NCBI RefSeq assembly: GCF_902806695.1
Contig: NZ_CADCXN010000060.1
Location: 1-42,626 of the forward strand
Origin: Candidatus Methylobacter favarea
Lineage (GTDB): Bacteria > Pseudomonadota > Gammaproteobacteria > Methylococcales > Methylomonadaceae
Direction: 5' to 3'
DNA length: 42,626 nt
In this document: positions 7,206 to 16,620 of the stretch, piece after piece
Position numbering within the stretch: position 1 is the first letter of the stretch
Layout: each line of letters starts with the position of its first letter
Notes under the pieces: model-generated
The model's database searches: none
What the model was told of the DNA's origin: nothing
The model's input: the letters and a program-made list of their open reading frames with translations, nothing else
Program-made: the position numbers and the translations under genes

Positions 7206-7961
7206 CTAGTCTTTATGCGGGTTATGCAAGTAGCCGCCCAATTTCAACTCGATATTTCTGGGGTTCTCACCCTCTGCAATAGAGCTAATGCCTTCAATCA
7301 TCAATTCTTTGCTTTGGGTGGCGTCAATCACATGTGATTTCAATTTATTTGCCACCGGCAAAAAAATTAAATTGGCCGAACTCACCCCATATATGGTCGC
7401 GACAAAAGCCGTAGCTATTCCCGCCCCTAAAAGCTCGGGATTGGCGAGGTTCTCCATGACATGTATTAAACCCATAACGGCGCCCAGAATGCCAATTGTT
7501 GGCGCATAACCGCCCATCGCTTCATAGACTCTGGCTGCCTGTAAGTCGATATTTTCTTTAGTAGTCAGCTCTACTTCCAATATATCGCGAATGACATCAG
7601 GTTCATTGCCGTCTACCAAAAGCTGCAATCCTTTTTGGATAAACGGATCATTTTCCTTATCCAGTTCATTTTCCAAACCCAACAAGCCTTCCTTGCGAGC
7701 AAGAGCGCTCCAGTTAACTATTTTGTCAATTTGCACTTTAAGATTCCTTTTTTCGGGCTTTAAAATCCATACCGATATTCTAATGCTCCGGAAAAATATC
7801 AGCGGCGGAAATTGCAAAAGGGTTGCCCCGAATGTTCCTCCCAGGACAATCACGAAAGCCGGGCCGTTTATTAACGAGCTGATTTGGCCGCCATCCAGCA
7901 GATTCCCCAGCAAAAGAGCGCCAATGCCCACCATAATGCCTGTGATACTTAAAATATCCAT
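7206..7961 (-). CDS. motC: Flagellar stator protein MotC (MotA family)
   Basis: The protein has 251 residues and the four-helix MotA/TolQ/ExbB layout: hydrophobic segments at about 1-22, 32-52, 150-172 and 180-202. The cytoplasmic loop contains EGLLGLENELDKENDPF, and the last two helices contain YAPTIGILGAVMGLIHVM and GAGIATAFVATIYGVSSANL. It is the ion-channel partner of MotD. It is separated from fliA by 116 bases, where other species carry the che genes. No promoter was recognised in that gap, so it may be read through from fliA. Confidence 0.9.
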   Translation of the reverse strand: MDILSITGIMVGIGALLLGNLLDGGQISSLINGPAFVIVLGGTFGATLLQFPPLIFFRSIRISVWILKPEKRNLKVQIDKIVNWSALARKEGLLGLENELDKENDPFIQKGLQLLVDGNEPDVIRDILEVELTTKENIDLQAARVYEAMGGYAPTIGILGAVMGLIHVMENLANPELLGAGIATAFVATIYGVSSANLIFLPVANKLKSHVIDATQSKELMIEGISSIAEGENPRNIELKLGGYLHNPHKD

Positions 7962-8045
7962 TATTTTCCGCTGCTCAACTTGTTTCCAGGTTCGCCATAG
8001 GCGGGCTAAAACCCTCCCTCAAGAATTCTATTCAAAATCAAATCG

Positions 8046-8070
8046 TTCAGGCACATCGGGCTTGCCTGAA
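8046..8070 (-). terminator. Hairpin between fliA and motC
   Basis: TTCAGGCA (8046-8053) and TGCCTGAA (8063-8070) form a perfect 8-bp inverted repeat with a 9-base loop, just after the fliA stop. It is not followed by a clean U-tract, so it may be a weak terminator, an mRNA processing site or a 3'-end stabiliser rather than a strong terminator. Confidence 0.35.
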
Positions 8071-8077
8071 AGCTATT

Positions 8078-8818
8078 TCAAGCAGGTCGAATATCTTCCA
8101 GCCATTCAGCCAGCCTTGACCTTAATCTCAGCACGGCCTGGGAGCTGATTTGACTGACTCTGGATTCGCTTATATTCATAACTTCGCCGATTTCACGCAA
8201 GTTGAGTTCTTCATCATAATAAAGCGAAATAACCAGTTGTTCGCGTTCCGGCAATCCCATAATGGCGCTCGCCAGGGCCTGATGAAAATCGTTTCGGCTT
8301 AACCTGTCAAGCGGCTCTTCTTCCAGGCTCTGTGATTCATCAAGATAATGATCGCCGGTTTGCGCCAATTCTTCCACACTGAATATACGGCAACTGATTG
8401 AATCCTGAAGAATATGGTTATATTCGTCGATATCCATGCCCAAATACCCGGCCACATCACTAGCTCTGGCCTCCCGCCCGGTGCTATTTTCAATGCTGCG
8501 TATCGCGTCGCTAATCATTCTGGACTTTTTATGTACAGAACGCGGGGTCCAGTCGGAACGCCTGACTTCATCCAGCATGGAGCCCCGGATGCGGATACCG
8601 GCGTAGGTGTCAAAACTTGCTCCCTGGGTAGCATCGTAATTGCTGATAGCTTCCAGTAAACCCAGCATCCCGGCCTGAATTAAATCGTCCACCTGAACTG
8701 AATCAGGCAGCCGGTTCATTAAATGGCAGGCAATGCGTTTGACTAAAGGCACATGCTGCATGACCTGCTCATCGGTTCTGCCTGCCTTTACTGAAGTGTA
8801 CATTGCCACGCCATTCAT
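8078..8818 (-). CDS. fliA: Flagellar sigma factor FliA (sigma-28)
   Basis: The protein has 246 residues. Region 2 covers HVPLVKRIACHLMNRLPDSV, VDDLIQAGMLGLLEAI and FDTYAGIRIRGSMLDEVRRS, followed by DWTPRSVHKKSR, the FliA signature. Region 4 near the end holds LPEREQLVISLYYDEELNLR and a helix-turn-helix in SESRVSQISSQAVLRLR. It directs RNA polymerase to late flagellar genes such as flagellin and motor genes and is normally held by FlgM. Its ATG overlaps the flhG stop (ATGA), so coupling is likely; the ATG at 8803 is an alternative start. Confidence 0.93.
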   Translation of the reverse strand: MNGVAMYTSVKAGRTDEQVMQHVPLVKRIACHLMNRLPDSVQVDDLIQAGMLGLLEAISNYDATQGASFDTYAGIRIRGSMLDEVRRSDWTPRSVHKKSRMISDAIRSIENSTGREARASDVAGYLGMDIDEYNHILQDSISCRIFSVEELAQTGDHYLDESQSLEEEPLDRLSRNDFHQALASAIMGLPEREQLVISLYYDEELNLREIGEVMNISESRVSQISSQAVLRLRSRLAEWLEDIRPA

Positions 8819-9690
8819 GCGACATCCTCATGCGAGCCGTATTGAATCATTCTTTCAATAAAAAACTCAATATAACCGCCAGTCTGGGATTTCAGCGGCC
8901 AATTATCAATCTTTGCAGCTATGGCCGTAACTGCAAGAGCGGCCTTGCTTCGGGGAAATGCAGAAACTACAGGCGTTTGTTTCTGAACTGATTTGCGTAA
9001 ATATTCATCATAGGGAACTGCCCCGGCAAACTGCAAGGTGACATCATCCAGATAATGATCGGTCACTTTAATTAATTTTTGAAACAATGCCTGGCCTTGC
9101 TGCAGTGTTTGAACCATATTGGTGATGATATGGAAACTGGCAAGCCCATAGTCCCGGTTAAGCAATTTAATAAATGCATAAGCATCCGTTAGCGAAGTCG
9201 GTTCATCGCAGACAACCACGATAATTTCCTTGCAGGCGCGGGCAAAATTTACCACACTGGCGGATATTCCTGCCGCTGTATCTACAATCAATACATCCAG
9301 ATCTTTATCAATTTCGCTAAAGGCGCGAATCACTGCGGCCTGTTCAATCGTCGACAGTTCAGACATTTTCTGAATTCCGGACGCTCCCGGAATCACCTTC
9401 AAGCCTGAAGGCCCTGCCAGCATGATTTCATCCAATGTTTTTTCCCCTGCCAGCACATGAGAAAGATTAAACTTGGGATATAGGCCTAACAAAATATCCA
9501 CATTCGCCAAACCCATATCAGCATCCAGTAAAGCCACGCGCCGGCCCATTTGCGCCAGTGCAATGCCGATATTTACAGACAAATTTGTTTTGCCCACGCC
9601 GCCTTTGCCGCTGGTTACCGCAATTACCCGAACGGGTTTAATTTTTTTCATTTGTCTTATCCCGGCTGCTTGATCCAATTGCTTATGCAT
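8815..9690 (-). CDS. flhG: Flagellar number regulator FlhG/FleN (MinD-like ATPase)
   Basis: From ATG 9690 the protein has 291 residues; an ATG at 9714 is possible but would extend the overlap with flhF to 32 bases, and family members begin close to QAAGIRQM. It has the deviant Walker A motif SGKGGVGKTNLSVNIG, switch regions LLDADMGLANVDILLG and VDTAAGISASV, and a C-terminal amphipathic region. FlhG works with the GTPase FlhF to restrict the number of polar flagella and restrains FleQ in Pseudomonas and Vibrio. The flhF-flhG-fliA order supports polar flagellation. Confidence 0.9.
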   Translation of the reverse strand: MHKQLDQAAGIRQMKKIKPVRVIAVTSGKGGVGKTNLSVNIGIALAQMGRRVALLDADMGLANVDILLGLYPKFNLSHVLAGEKTLDEIMLAGPSGLKVIPGASGIQKMSELSTIEQAAVIRAFSEIDKDLDVLIVDTAAGISASVVNFARACKEIIVVVCDEPTSLTDAYAFIKLLNRDYGLASFHIITNMVQTLQQGQALFQKLIKVTDHYLDDVTLQFAGAVPYDEYLRKSVQKQTPVVSAFPRSKAALAVTAIAAKIDNWPLKSQTGGYIEFFIERMIQYGSHEDVA

Positions 9691-11116
9691 GGCCTGTAGC
9701 CGCCCAAGCCCCATAATTTATATCACTATAGTCACTATAATCGCTTTCTGCTTTTGCCTCAGCCACGCAGCGTTCAATTAAAGAGACCGCGCACGGGCTA
9801 TGCATATCTTCAGGCACCTGCTGACCATCGGCAATAAAAGCCAACGGCAGATTTTGTTCTATTATTGAAGAAATCGCGGAACCTGTCGTTGCTGCTTCAT
9901 CAAATTTAGTCAAAATACTCGCCTGCGGTTTAAAAACCTGAAATGCTTCGATAATTTCATTCATGGCCTTGTAGCCGGTTGCAGCCGCCATCACCAGATA
10001 CGATTTAATCTGCAAATCCTGATGCTGCAACGTATTGATTTGCTCCATCAGTTTCATATCACGCTGGCTCATGCCGGCCGTATCGATAAGAATAAGGCGC
10101 TTGTCGGCAAAACCGTCAATCAGATTGCGCAGTTCTTCAGCACTGGATGCAATGCGTACTGGCACATCCAGAATGCGGCCATACGTATTAAGCTGTTCAT
10201 GAGCACCGATGCGATAGTTATCCGTAGTAATCAAGGCGACTTGTCTTGGCCCGTGTTTTAAAATAAATTTGGCGGCCAATTTGGCAATGGTGGTGGTTTT
10301 TCCCACGCCGGTGGGTCCGACCAAAGCGGCAATACCGCCATAGTCCAATAAATCATCTTCTGCTACAGGCATTATTTGAGCCAGCATTTCCTGGGCTTTT
10401 GTATAAGCCACTTCAGGATCCGCAGGGTTAGAAAAACGATTGGCTATCTTTATGCTCAGTTTTTTTGAAATAGCCATAGCCGATAAACGTTGCAGCAGAT
10501 CGGCTCTGACCCTGTCGGTTTGCGAACTTTGCGGCCAGTTGATGGCTGATAATTTGCTATCCATCGCCGTTCTTAAGGATTTCAGCTCCTGGCTCATTTC
10601 CATTAGCAGCTTGTGCGACAGATTATCCTGCTTTTCCGGGGTCTTGATTTCCGGAGTCAGTTTTTCCTTTACAGCAAAGGCATCAGGTCTGGCGATTTTT
10701 GCAGCTGTCGTTCCCGGGCTTGCGCGCAGCTGGATTTTCTCTGCATAGCCAACATACTGATCGATATTTCGCCGCACCGGCCGGTCCGGCAGAAAACCCT
10801 CGGCGCCCTGTTTTCTCTGACTGCTTACTATATGCACAGGCTTTTTTTCTGTTTCAAAAACCGGCAATTCAAGTTTTTCAGTTTCACGCACCGGTGAGAG
10901 TTGTTGTTTAGCCAGTGCCTGTGCCTGTTCAGCGGCTTGTTTTTGTAGCTTGATATGTATCAACTGCTCGTCAAAATCCTTTGCCGCCACAATTTCAACC
11001 CCGCCTTCGACAGAGCGGTTTGACATGATGACGGCATCCGGGCCAAGCTCTTCTTTAACCATACGCATGGCCTGGCGTATGTCCGCTGCAAAAAAACGTT
11101 TAATCTTCACTGTCAA
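9683..11116 (-). CDS. flhF: Flagellar biosynthesis GTPase FlhF
   Basis: The protein has 477 residues: an N-terminal basic segment (MTVKIKRFFAADIRQAMRMV), a variable middle region and a C-terminal SRP-type GTPase domain. That domain contains GPTGVGKTTTIAKLAAKF, TTDNYRIGAHEQL, LIDTAGMSQRD and TKFDEAATTG. FlhF marks the pole where the flagellum is assembled and is stimulated by FlhG. It starts 10 bases after flhA. The length is typical for polar flagellates. Confidence 0.93.
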   Translation of the reverse strand: MTVKIKRFFAADIRQAMRMVKEELGPDAVIMSNRSVEGGVEIVAAKDFDEQLIHIKLQKQAAEQAQALAKQQLSPVRETEKLELPVFETEKKPVHIVSSQRKQGAEGFLPDRPVRRNIDQYVGYAEKIQLRASPGTTAAKIARPDAFAVKEKLTPEIKTPEKQDNLSHKLLMEMSQELKSLRTAMDSKLSAINWPQSSQTDRVRADLLQRLSAMAISKKLSIKIANRFSNPADPEVAYTKAQEMLAQIMPVAEDDLLDYGGIAALVGPTGVGKTTTIAKLAAKFILKHGPRQVALITTDNYRIGAHEQLNTYGRILDVPVRIASSAEELRNLIDGFADKRLILIDTAGMSQRDMKLMEQINTLQHQDLQIKSYLVMAAATGYKAMNEIIEAFQVFKPQASILTKFDEAATTGSAISSIIEQNLPLAFIADGQQVPEDMHSPCAVSLIERCVAEAKAESDYSDYSDINYGAWAATGHA

Positions 11117-11126
11117 GCCTCATTGA

Positions 11127-13220
11127 TTATGCGCGCCGTCCGACCGTTGAAACTACCTTGATCTGGCGATCAGCCGGTATTTCATTGTAGGCCAGGACAT
11201 GCAGACCGGAAATTGAATGACGGACAAACCGGGCCAGCCACGGACGAATATAAGAAGACACCAGCAATACTGCAGTCTGTCCTGCCATTTCCATTTTTTG
11301 CGTACTTTCCTGTAATGAGGTATGCATTTGCTCTGCTAGTCCGGGTTCGATGCCAACGCCGCTTTCATTCGCTGTCTGCAAAGACTTATGCAACAACTGT
11401 TCCAACTCATGATCCAGAGTTATCACCGGCAATTCATTCTGTATGCCGCTGATTTCATGAATAATTAATCGGCTTAATGAAGCTCGTACCGCCGAGGTCA
11501 GGATGTCGGGATCTTGACTCTTGACCCCGTATTCCGCCAAAGTTTCGGCGATACTGCGCATATCACGGATAGGCACGCGCTCCTGCAGTAAATTTTGCAG
11601 TACCTTGACCACCACGCCCAGCGGCAATGTTTTCGGCACTAAATCTTCAACCAGTTTTGGCGCGGATTTAGCCAGGTTATCGAGTATTTTCTGCGCCTCC
11701 TCATAACCGAACAATTCATGCGAATGAGATTGCAGAAGATGGCTGAGATGGGTAGCTACTACGGTTCCGGGATCTACTACCGTGTAGCCAAGAGTTTGCG
11801 CATGATCTTTTTGATTCGGCTCTATCCACAGCGCATCCAGGCCAAAGGCAGGATCTTTACAGGCCTTGCCCTGCAAAGTCCCGAAAACGCGCCCCGGATT
11901 AATCGCCATCTCCATTTCCGGCATAAGATCGGCTTCACCTGCCGTCACTCCCATTAATGAAATTCTGTAAGTGGTCGGGCTTAAATCGAGATTATCCCGA
12001 ATATGCACGGACGGAATCAAAAAGCCCAGTTCCTGAGACAGTTTTTTTCGCACGCCCTTGATGCGCGTCATCAATTGCCCGCCCTGATTCTTGTCAACCA
12101 GGGGAATAAGACGATAGCCTACTTCCAATCCGACAATATCAACCGGCATTACATCATCCCAGCCCAATTCTTTAATTTCGGGAACGGCATGAGATACCGC
12201 AAGCGGATGACCGATGCTCACCAGCTCGGCTTCTTTATGCCGCTTGTCAATCAGCCAGGCGGAACCCGCCAAAACCGAAGCCAGCAGGATAAAAACAAGA
12301 TTGGGCATGCCCGGAATAACTCCCAGCAAACCGATTACGCCAGCAGCAATGAATAACGCCTTCGGATTTTCAAACAGCTGCGCGCTGACCTGTTGACCTA
12401 TATTCTGATTGCTGCTGCCGACTTTGGTGACAACCAGCGCCGACGCGGACGATAATAACAAAGACGGGATTTGGGCGACCAGGCCATCGCCGATGGTCAG
12501 CAAAACATAAATCTGCCCGGCCTCCGCAAACGCCAGACCATGCTGACCAACCCCGATAGCCAGACCGCCACTCATATTGACGAATAAAATAATAATCCCG
12601 GAAATGGCATCGCCCCTGACAAATTTACTGGCGCCATCCATGGAGCCATAAAAATCCGCTTCGGCCGCAACTTCAGCCCGCCGGGCGCGCGCTTCATCCT
12701 GGCTAATCAATCCCGCATTCAAGTCGGCATCGATCGCCATTTGTTTGCCCGGCATGGCGTCCAGCGTAAATCGCGCCCCCACTTCCGCAACCCGGCCTGC
12801 GCCTTTGGTAACGACTACGAAATTTATTATCACGAGAATAATAAAAACCACCAGGCCCACGGCAAAGTTGCCGCCGATAACGAAAGCGCCGAACGCTTCA
12901 ATCACCTTGCCGGCCGCATCGCCGCCGTTATGACCCTCCAGCAGCACGATGCGCGTCGAAGCTACATTCAAGGCCAGACGCAATAAAGTGGCCAACAGAA
13001 TAACTGTTGGAAAAGCGGCAAACTCCAACGGTCTCAGGGTATAAACGACAACCAGCAATATGATCAACGAAAAGGCTATATTGAAAGTAAACAGCAGATC
13101 CAGTACAAATGCCGGCAAAGGCAGCATAATCATGGCCAGAATCATTACAATAGCCAAAGGCGCGCCTAACTCGGCTTTTCCCAGTAACTTAAACGCCGCT
13201 GTTACTCTGCTAAAATCCAT
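11127..13220 (-). CDS. flhA: Flagellar export apparatus protein FlhA
   Basis: The protein has 697 residues. The N-terminal half has about eight membrane segments with the conserved FPTVILLATLLRLALNVAST and the FHIPEP-like cytoplasmic loop (DAMPGKQMAIDADLNAGLI). The C-terminal half is the cytosolic nonameric-ring domain (IHIRDNLDLSPTTYRISLMG, with later helical subdomains). FlhA forms the export gate and conducts protons while docking chaperone-substrate complexes. It sits between flhB and flhF in the standard order, with very short spacers. Confidence 0.95.
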   Translation of the reverse strand: MDFSRVTAAFKLLGKAELGAPLAIVMILAMIMLPLPAFVLDLLFTFNIAFSLIILLVVVYTLRPLEFAAFPTVILLATLLRLALNVASTRIVLLEGHNGGDAAGKVIEAFGAFVIGGNFAVGLVVFIILVIINFVVVTKGAGRVAEVGARFTLDAMPGKQMAIDADLNAGLISQDEARARRAEVAAEADFYGSMDGASKFVRGDAISGIIILFVNMSGGLAIGVGQHGLAFAEAGQIYVLLTIGDGLVAQIPSLLLSSASALVVTKVGSSNQNIGQQVSAQLFENPKALFIAAGVIGLLGVIPGMPNLVFILLASVLAGSAWLIDKRHKEAELVSIGHPLAVSHAVPEIKELGWDDVMPVDIVGLEVGYRLIPLVDKNQGGQLMTRIKGVRKKLSQELGFLIPSVHIRDNLDLSPTTYRISLMGVTAGEADLMPEMEMAINPGRVFGTLQGKACKDPAFGLDALWIEPNQKDHAQTLGYTVVDPGTVVATHLSHLLQSHSHELFGYEEAQKILDNLAKSAPKLVEDLVPKTLPLGVVVKVLQNLLQERVPIRDMRSIAETLAEYGVKSQDPDILTSAVRASLSRLIIHEISGIQNELPVITLDHELEQLLHKSLQTANESGVGIEPGLAEQMHTSLQESTQKMEMAGQTAVLLVSSYIRPWLARFVRHSISGLHVLAYNEIPADRQIKVVSTVGRRA

Positions 13221-13223
13221 AAA

Positions 13224-14357
13224 TCATCTTTCCTGTTTAAAGTCATCAGGCACTTTAATATCTCCCGGCGGCAAAGGCTCATCCCAGTGATTTTGCCGTG
13301 CTGTTTTTAACTGATACACATAAGCCAGCACCTGAGCCACGGCCAGGTAAAGGCCTTGCGGTATTTCTTTACCCATGTCAGTTGAAAAATACAACGCCCT
13401 GGCCAATGGCGGCGATGCGACCAGCGGTATATGGGCGCCTATCGCTACGTTACGGATTTGGGCGGCCATTAAATCCACGCCTTTGGCAACGAGCCTGGGC
13501 GCGCCGTTTGCATTTTGATCATATCTTAAGGCCACGGCGTAATGGCTGGGATTGGTGACAATCACATCCGCTTTCGGCACCTCGGCCATCATGCGGTTTT
13601 GCGCCATTTCCATTTGCATCCTGCGCATTCGCCCCTTCACCTCGGGACTGCCTTCTGATTCCTTCATTTCCTCCCGGATCTCCTGTAAGGTCATTTTTAA
13701 TTTTTTACTGTGATCCCACAGCTGATAAGGCACATCAAACATCACGACCAATATCAATGAGGCGCTGAGCAACAGGAAACAACTGCCAATGACCTTTAGC
13801 CCGTGAATAATCGACTGCTCTAACGGCTCAGCGCCCAATCCCAGCAGTGCGTTAAAAAAATACTTGAACAGCACGACGGCAACAATAAAGATCAATAGAA
13901 ACTTCAACAAGGCCTTGACCAGTTCAATCAAGCCATGCAAAGCGAACAAGCGGGGAATTCCTTTAATGGGGTCCAGCTTTTCCAGCTTGGGCGCCATTGC
14001 TTCCCAGCTAAATGCCCAACCGCCCAAGGCCAGGGGCGCGCCAATCGCGGCAATCACCATAACCGCCAAAAACGGGGCAATCAGCATGGCGCCATCGATC
14101 ATAAGCTGCTTGAAATAAATGACCGTGCTGGCCGGATCAAAAATGATTTCGCGGCTTACTTGAAACTGACTCCGCATCATCCCGATCAGACCAGCGCCCA
14201 TGCGTTCTCCGAGCATAAGCAGCAGCACCGCGCTGGTCATCAGCATGACAAAGGAATTAAGTTCCCTGGAACGGGCAATCTGCCCTTTTTTTTGCGCGTC
14301 CTCCAGACGCTTGCCGGTAGGTTCCTCGGTTTTTTCCTGTCCGGAATCTTCTGCCAT
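13224..14357 (-). CDS. flhB: Flagellar export switch protein FlhB
   Basis: The protein has 377 residues. It begins AEDSGQEKTEEPTGKRLEDA, typical of FlhB, has four membrane segments and ends in a cytoplasmic autocleavage domain. The cleavage motif reads NPSH (in DVIVTNPSHYAVALRYD) where NPTH is the common form. FlhB cleaves itself between Asn and Pro and so switches export from rod/hook to filament substrates. The Asn and Pro are kept, so cleavage should still occur. It starts three bases after fliR. Confidence 0.93.
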   Translation of the reverse strand: MAEDSGQEKTEEPTGKRLEDAQKKGQIARSRELNSFVMLMTSAVLLLMLGERMGAGLIGMMRSQFQVSREIIFDPASTVIYFKQLMIDGAMLIAPFLAVMVIAAIGAPLALGGWAFSWEAMAPKLEKLDPIKGIPRLFALHGLIELVKALLKFLLIFIVAVVLFKYFFNALLGLGAEPLEQSIIHGLKVIGSCFLLLSASLILVVMFDVPYQLWDHSKKLKMTLQEIREEMKESEGSPEVKGRMRRMQMEMAQNRMMAEVPKADVIVTNPSHYAVALRYDQNANGAPRLVAKGVDLMAAQIRNVAIGAHIPLVASPPLARALYFSTDMGKEIPQGLYLAVAQVLAYVYQLKTARQNHWDEPLPPGDIKVPDDFKQER

Positions 14358-14359
14358 AG

Positions 14360-15133
14360 CTACAATTTCAACAACTGGCCGAGCAGCTCATAGGCATTGG
14401 TTAAAAGTCCGGCAATTTGCTCCGACACTTCCGGCAGTGTCAGCCACATCAGCAATATTCCCAGCATTAGGGTTACCGGGAAACCCACGGAAAAGATATT
14501 TAACTGCGGCGCGGCTCGGGTCGCTACACCGAAACTGACATTAACCAGCAGCAGACTGACAATAACCGGCATCGCCAGTAATAATCCGACGGCGAACATG
14601 CGGCTGCTCCAGCCGATAATAACCCAAATATCGGCTTTAGCCACGCCCTCTACCCCGATAGGCAAGGTTGTAAAACTGTCCAGTAACATTTTTATTAATA
14701 ACAGGTGCCCGTCTAAATTAAAAAAAATCAGCGTGCTGATAATTACATAGAATTGCGCCACTACAGGCACCTGCTGGCCGTTTTGGGGATCGATCAGGGA
14801 CGCAAAACCAAGCCCCATACTTAAAGCTATGCCCTGCCCTGCAAAAATGACTGATGAAAAAACCAATTGCACGATAAAACCGCTAACCAAACCGATCATA
14901 ACCTGCGCAATAGCGACCATCCCGCCCTCATAACTGAACATTTCAACAGCCGGCAAAGCCGGCAATAAAGGCATGACAACGAAGGTTATTGCCACGGCAA
15001 GAATCAGTCGGACGCGGGCCGGCACAGCTCTAATACTAAACACCGGCACGGCGATAAACATTGCCGTAATGCGCAGCAACGGCCATATAAATGACGCTAC
15101 CTGCCCGAAAACCTGAGCTTCGGTAAAATGCAC
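14360..15133 (-). CDS. fliR: Flagellar export apparatus protein FliR
   Basis: The protein has 257 residues, almost entirely hydrophobic with about six membrane segments. It contains the FliR-type stretches RITAMFIAVPVFSIRAVPAR and GLGFASLIDPQNGQQVPV, and a long final membrane segment before LLTNAYELLGQLLKL. FliR joins FliP and FliQ in the FliP5-Q4-R1 export-gate complex. The gene lies directly after fliQ with four bases between. Confidence 0.93.
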   Translation of the reverse strand: MHFTEAQVFGQVASFIWPLLRITAMFIAVPVFSIRAVPARVRLILAVAITFVVMPLLPALPAVEMFSYEGGMVAIAQVMIGLVSGFIVQLVFSSVIFAGQGIALSMGLGFASLIDPQNGQQVPVVAQFYVIISTLIFFNLDGHLLLIKMLLDSFTTLPIGVEGVAKADIWVIIGWSSRMFAVGLLLAMPVIVSLLLVNVSFGVATRAAPQLNIFSVGFPVTLMLGILLMWLTLPEVSEQIAGLLTNAYELLGQLLKL

Positions 15134-15137
15134 CGGT

Positions 15138-15410
15138 CTAACCGATTAACTGCGGAATATTCCTGATCAATTCCTGAAAATAATCGAGATACATTTGCAG
15201 CATCCAGGGCCCCATAATCATCAGAACCAGCCCGATTATTATTAACTTGGGCACAAAAGTCAGGGTCATTTCGTTAATCTGGGTAGCCGCCTGAAACATC
15301 GCAATAATCAGGCCTACCACTAAAGACGGCAGCAGTACCGGCGCCGTCAGTTTGACCGCAACCATCATCGCCTCCTGCCCCACCCTGTAAATAGTTTCCG
15401 GCGTCATCAT
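15138..15410 (-). CDS. fliQ: Flagellar export apparatus protein FliQ
   Basis: The protein has 90 residues and two membrane helices. It starts MMTPETIYRVGQEAMMVAVK and contains LVVGLIIAMFQAATQINEMT, a strongly conserved FliQ/SctS signature. It packs around FliP and FliR in the export gate. Either of the first two Met codons can serve as start. Spacing to fliP (15 bases) and fliR (4 bases) shows one operon. Confidence 0.93.
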   Translation of the reverse strand: MMTPETIYRVGQEAMMVAVKLTAPVLLPSLVVGLIIAMFQAATQINEMTLTFVPKLIIIGLVLMIMGPWMLQMYLDYFQELIRNIPQLIG

Positions 15411-15425
15411 TCACCTCGGGTGAAA

Positions 15426-16184
15426 TCAAGCGGCATAAAAACTCGCCGCCAGCATTTCCATTATTAAAGACCAGCCATCGGCCAGGACAAACAGCATTAT
15501 TTTAAACGGCAGTGAAACAATCATCGGCGACAGCATCATCATACCCATGGACATCAGCACGCTGGCGACCACCAGATCGATAATCAGAAACGGCAGAAAA
15601 ATTAAAAAACTTATCTGAAAAGCCGTCTTCAATTCGCTGGTCACATACGCAGGCAGCAATAACGAGAACGGCACATCTTCAGCTGAATTCAATTCAGTCT
15701 TGCCGGAAATCCGCAGGAACAATTCCAGATCGGCCTCCCGGGTCTGTTTCAGCATAAACTGCCTGAACGGTTCCGATGCCCTGGTCAGCGCAGTCGAAAC
15801 ATCCATCTTTTCTTCAAGATAAGGCTGAACAGCATCGGCATTCACTTTTTCAAAAACCGGCATCATAATGAAAATAGTCAAAAACAGGGATAAGCCCAAT
15901 AATACCTGGTTACTGGGAGCCTGACCCGTGCCTAAAGCCTGTCTTAGCAAGCTTAAAACAATCATGATGCGGGTAAATGACGTCATTGTCAGCAGCAAGG
16001 CAGGCAATAACGTCAGCATTGTCATTAACGCCAGAATCTGGATTGTTACGCTATAGCTCTGGCTGCCTTGCTGAGTGTGCGTAACAGTCAAGGCTTCAAT
16101 GCCCGGGGCTGCAAAAACAGGCGTTTCGATCAACAGGAACATAGCGCCAGCGCCAAGGCATTGAAGCAAAATGCTTTTATGCAT
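15426..16184 (-). CDS. fliP: Flagellar export apparatus protein FliP
   Basis: The protein has 252 residues. The first 25 are a cleavable signal peptide ending near PVFAA, as is usual for FliP. There follow [40 protein letters not shown] and [16 protein letters not shown], then the C-terminal block [20 protein letters not shown], which is almost invariant in FliP/SctR. Five copies form the core of the export gate. The start overlaps the fliO stop by eight bases. Confidence 0.94.
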   Translation of the reverse strand: MHKSILLQCLGAGAMFLLIETPVFAAPGIEALTVTHTQQGSQSYSVTIQILALMTMLTLLPALLLTMTSFTRIMIVLSLLRQALGTGQAPSNQVLLGLSLFLTIFIMMPVFEKVNADAVQPYLEEKMDVSTALTRASEPFRQFMLKQTREADLELFLRISGKTELNSAEDVPFSLLLPAYVTSELKTAFQISFLIFLPFLIIDLVVASVLMSMGMMMLSPMIVSLPFKIMLFVLADGWSLIMEMLAASFYAA

Positions 16185-16620
16185 CAGATCGGCCTTTCAA
16201 TGCTTGCCTCAATTTTTGCGCAAAACCGGTTTCCCTGGCTAAAATCAGCGGGTCATCCCTGAGCAGACAGTCATCGCCCTCCAGAATATGCAAGGTTTGT
16301 ATGCGGCCCGGCGTTACTCCCAAAATAAGCTGCTTTTTTCCGGCCTGAAGCAAAATGACTTTTTCCCGCATGCCTAATGATAATCCGCCCACGATGCGCA
16401 GTTTTTCCGCGCCGTTGACGGTTAGCACAGCGAGTTTGCGCAGGCCCCAGATACAGAGAAAAAAAATGCTCAGGACAATCAGCAGCCCCATGCTCCAGCT
16501 GATCAAGTCGCTGGAAGAAACCGCCCTGGCTGACGGTTTGGCAACAGCTACGCCGGGCGCGGCCCAGCAAGCAGGAAACCACCCGAACAAAAGCCAATAG
16601 AAATTTGCTTTTGCGGCCAT
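16177..16620 (-). CDS. fliO: Flagellar protein FliO
   Basis: The protein has 147 residues with an N-terminal signal-like segment, one membrane helix (about 40-60, [20 protein letters not shown]) and a cytoplasmic part with [20 protein letters not shown] and [14 protein letters not shown], the conserved FliO pattern. FliO helps FliP assemble. The sequence family is poorly conserved; assignment is strengthened by its place between fliN and fliP. Its start overlaps the last base of fliN. Confidence 0.88.
   Translation of the reverse strand: MAAKANFYWLLFGWFPACWAAPGVAVAKPSARAVSSSDLISWSMGLLIVLSIFFLCIWGLRKLAVLTVNGAEKLRIVGGLSLGMREKVILLQAGKKQLILGVTPGRIQTLHILEGDDCLLRDDPLILARETGFAQKLRQALKGRSDA

Noticed and set aside
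7591-8148. 185-codon plus-strand frame over motC and the fliA-motC gap
   Set aside because: Antisense to motC, composition unlike a real protein.
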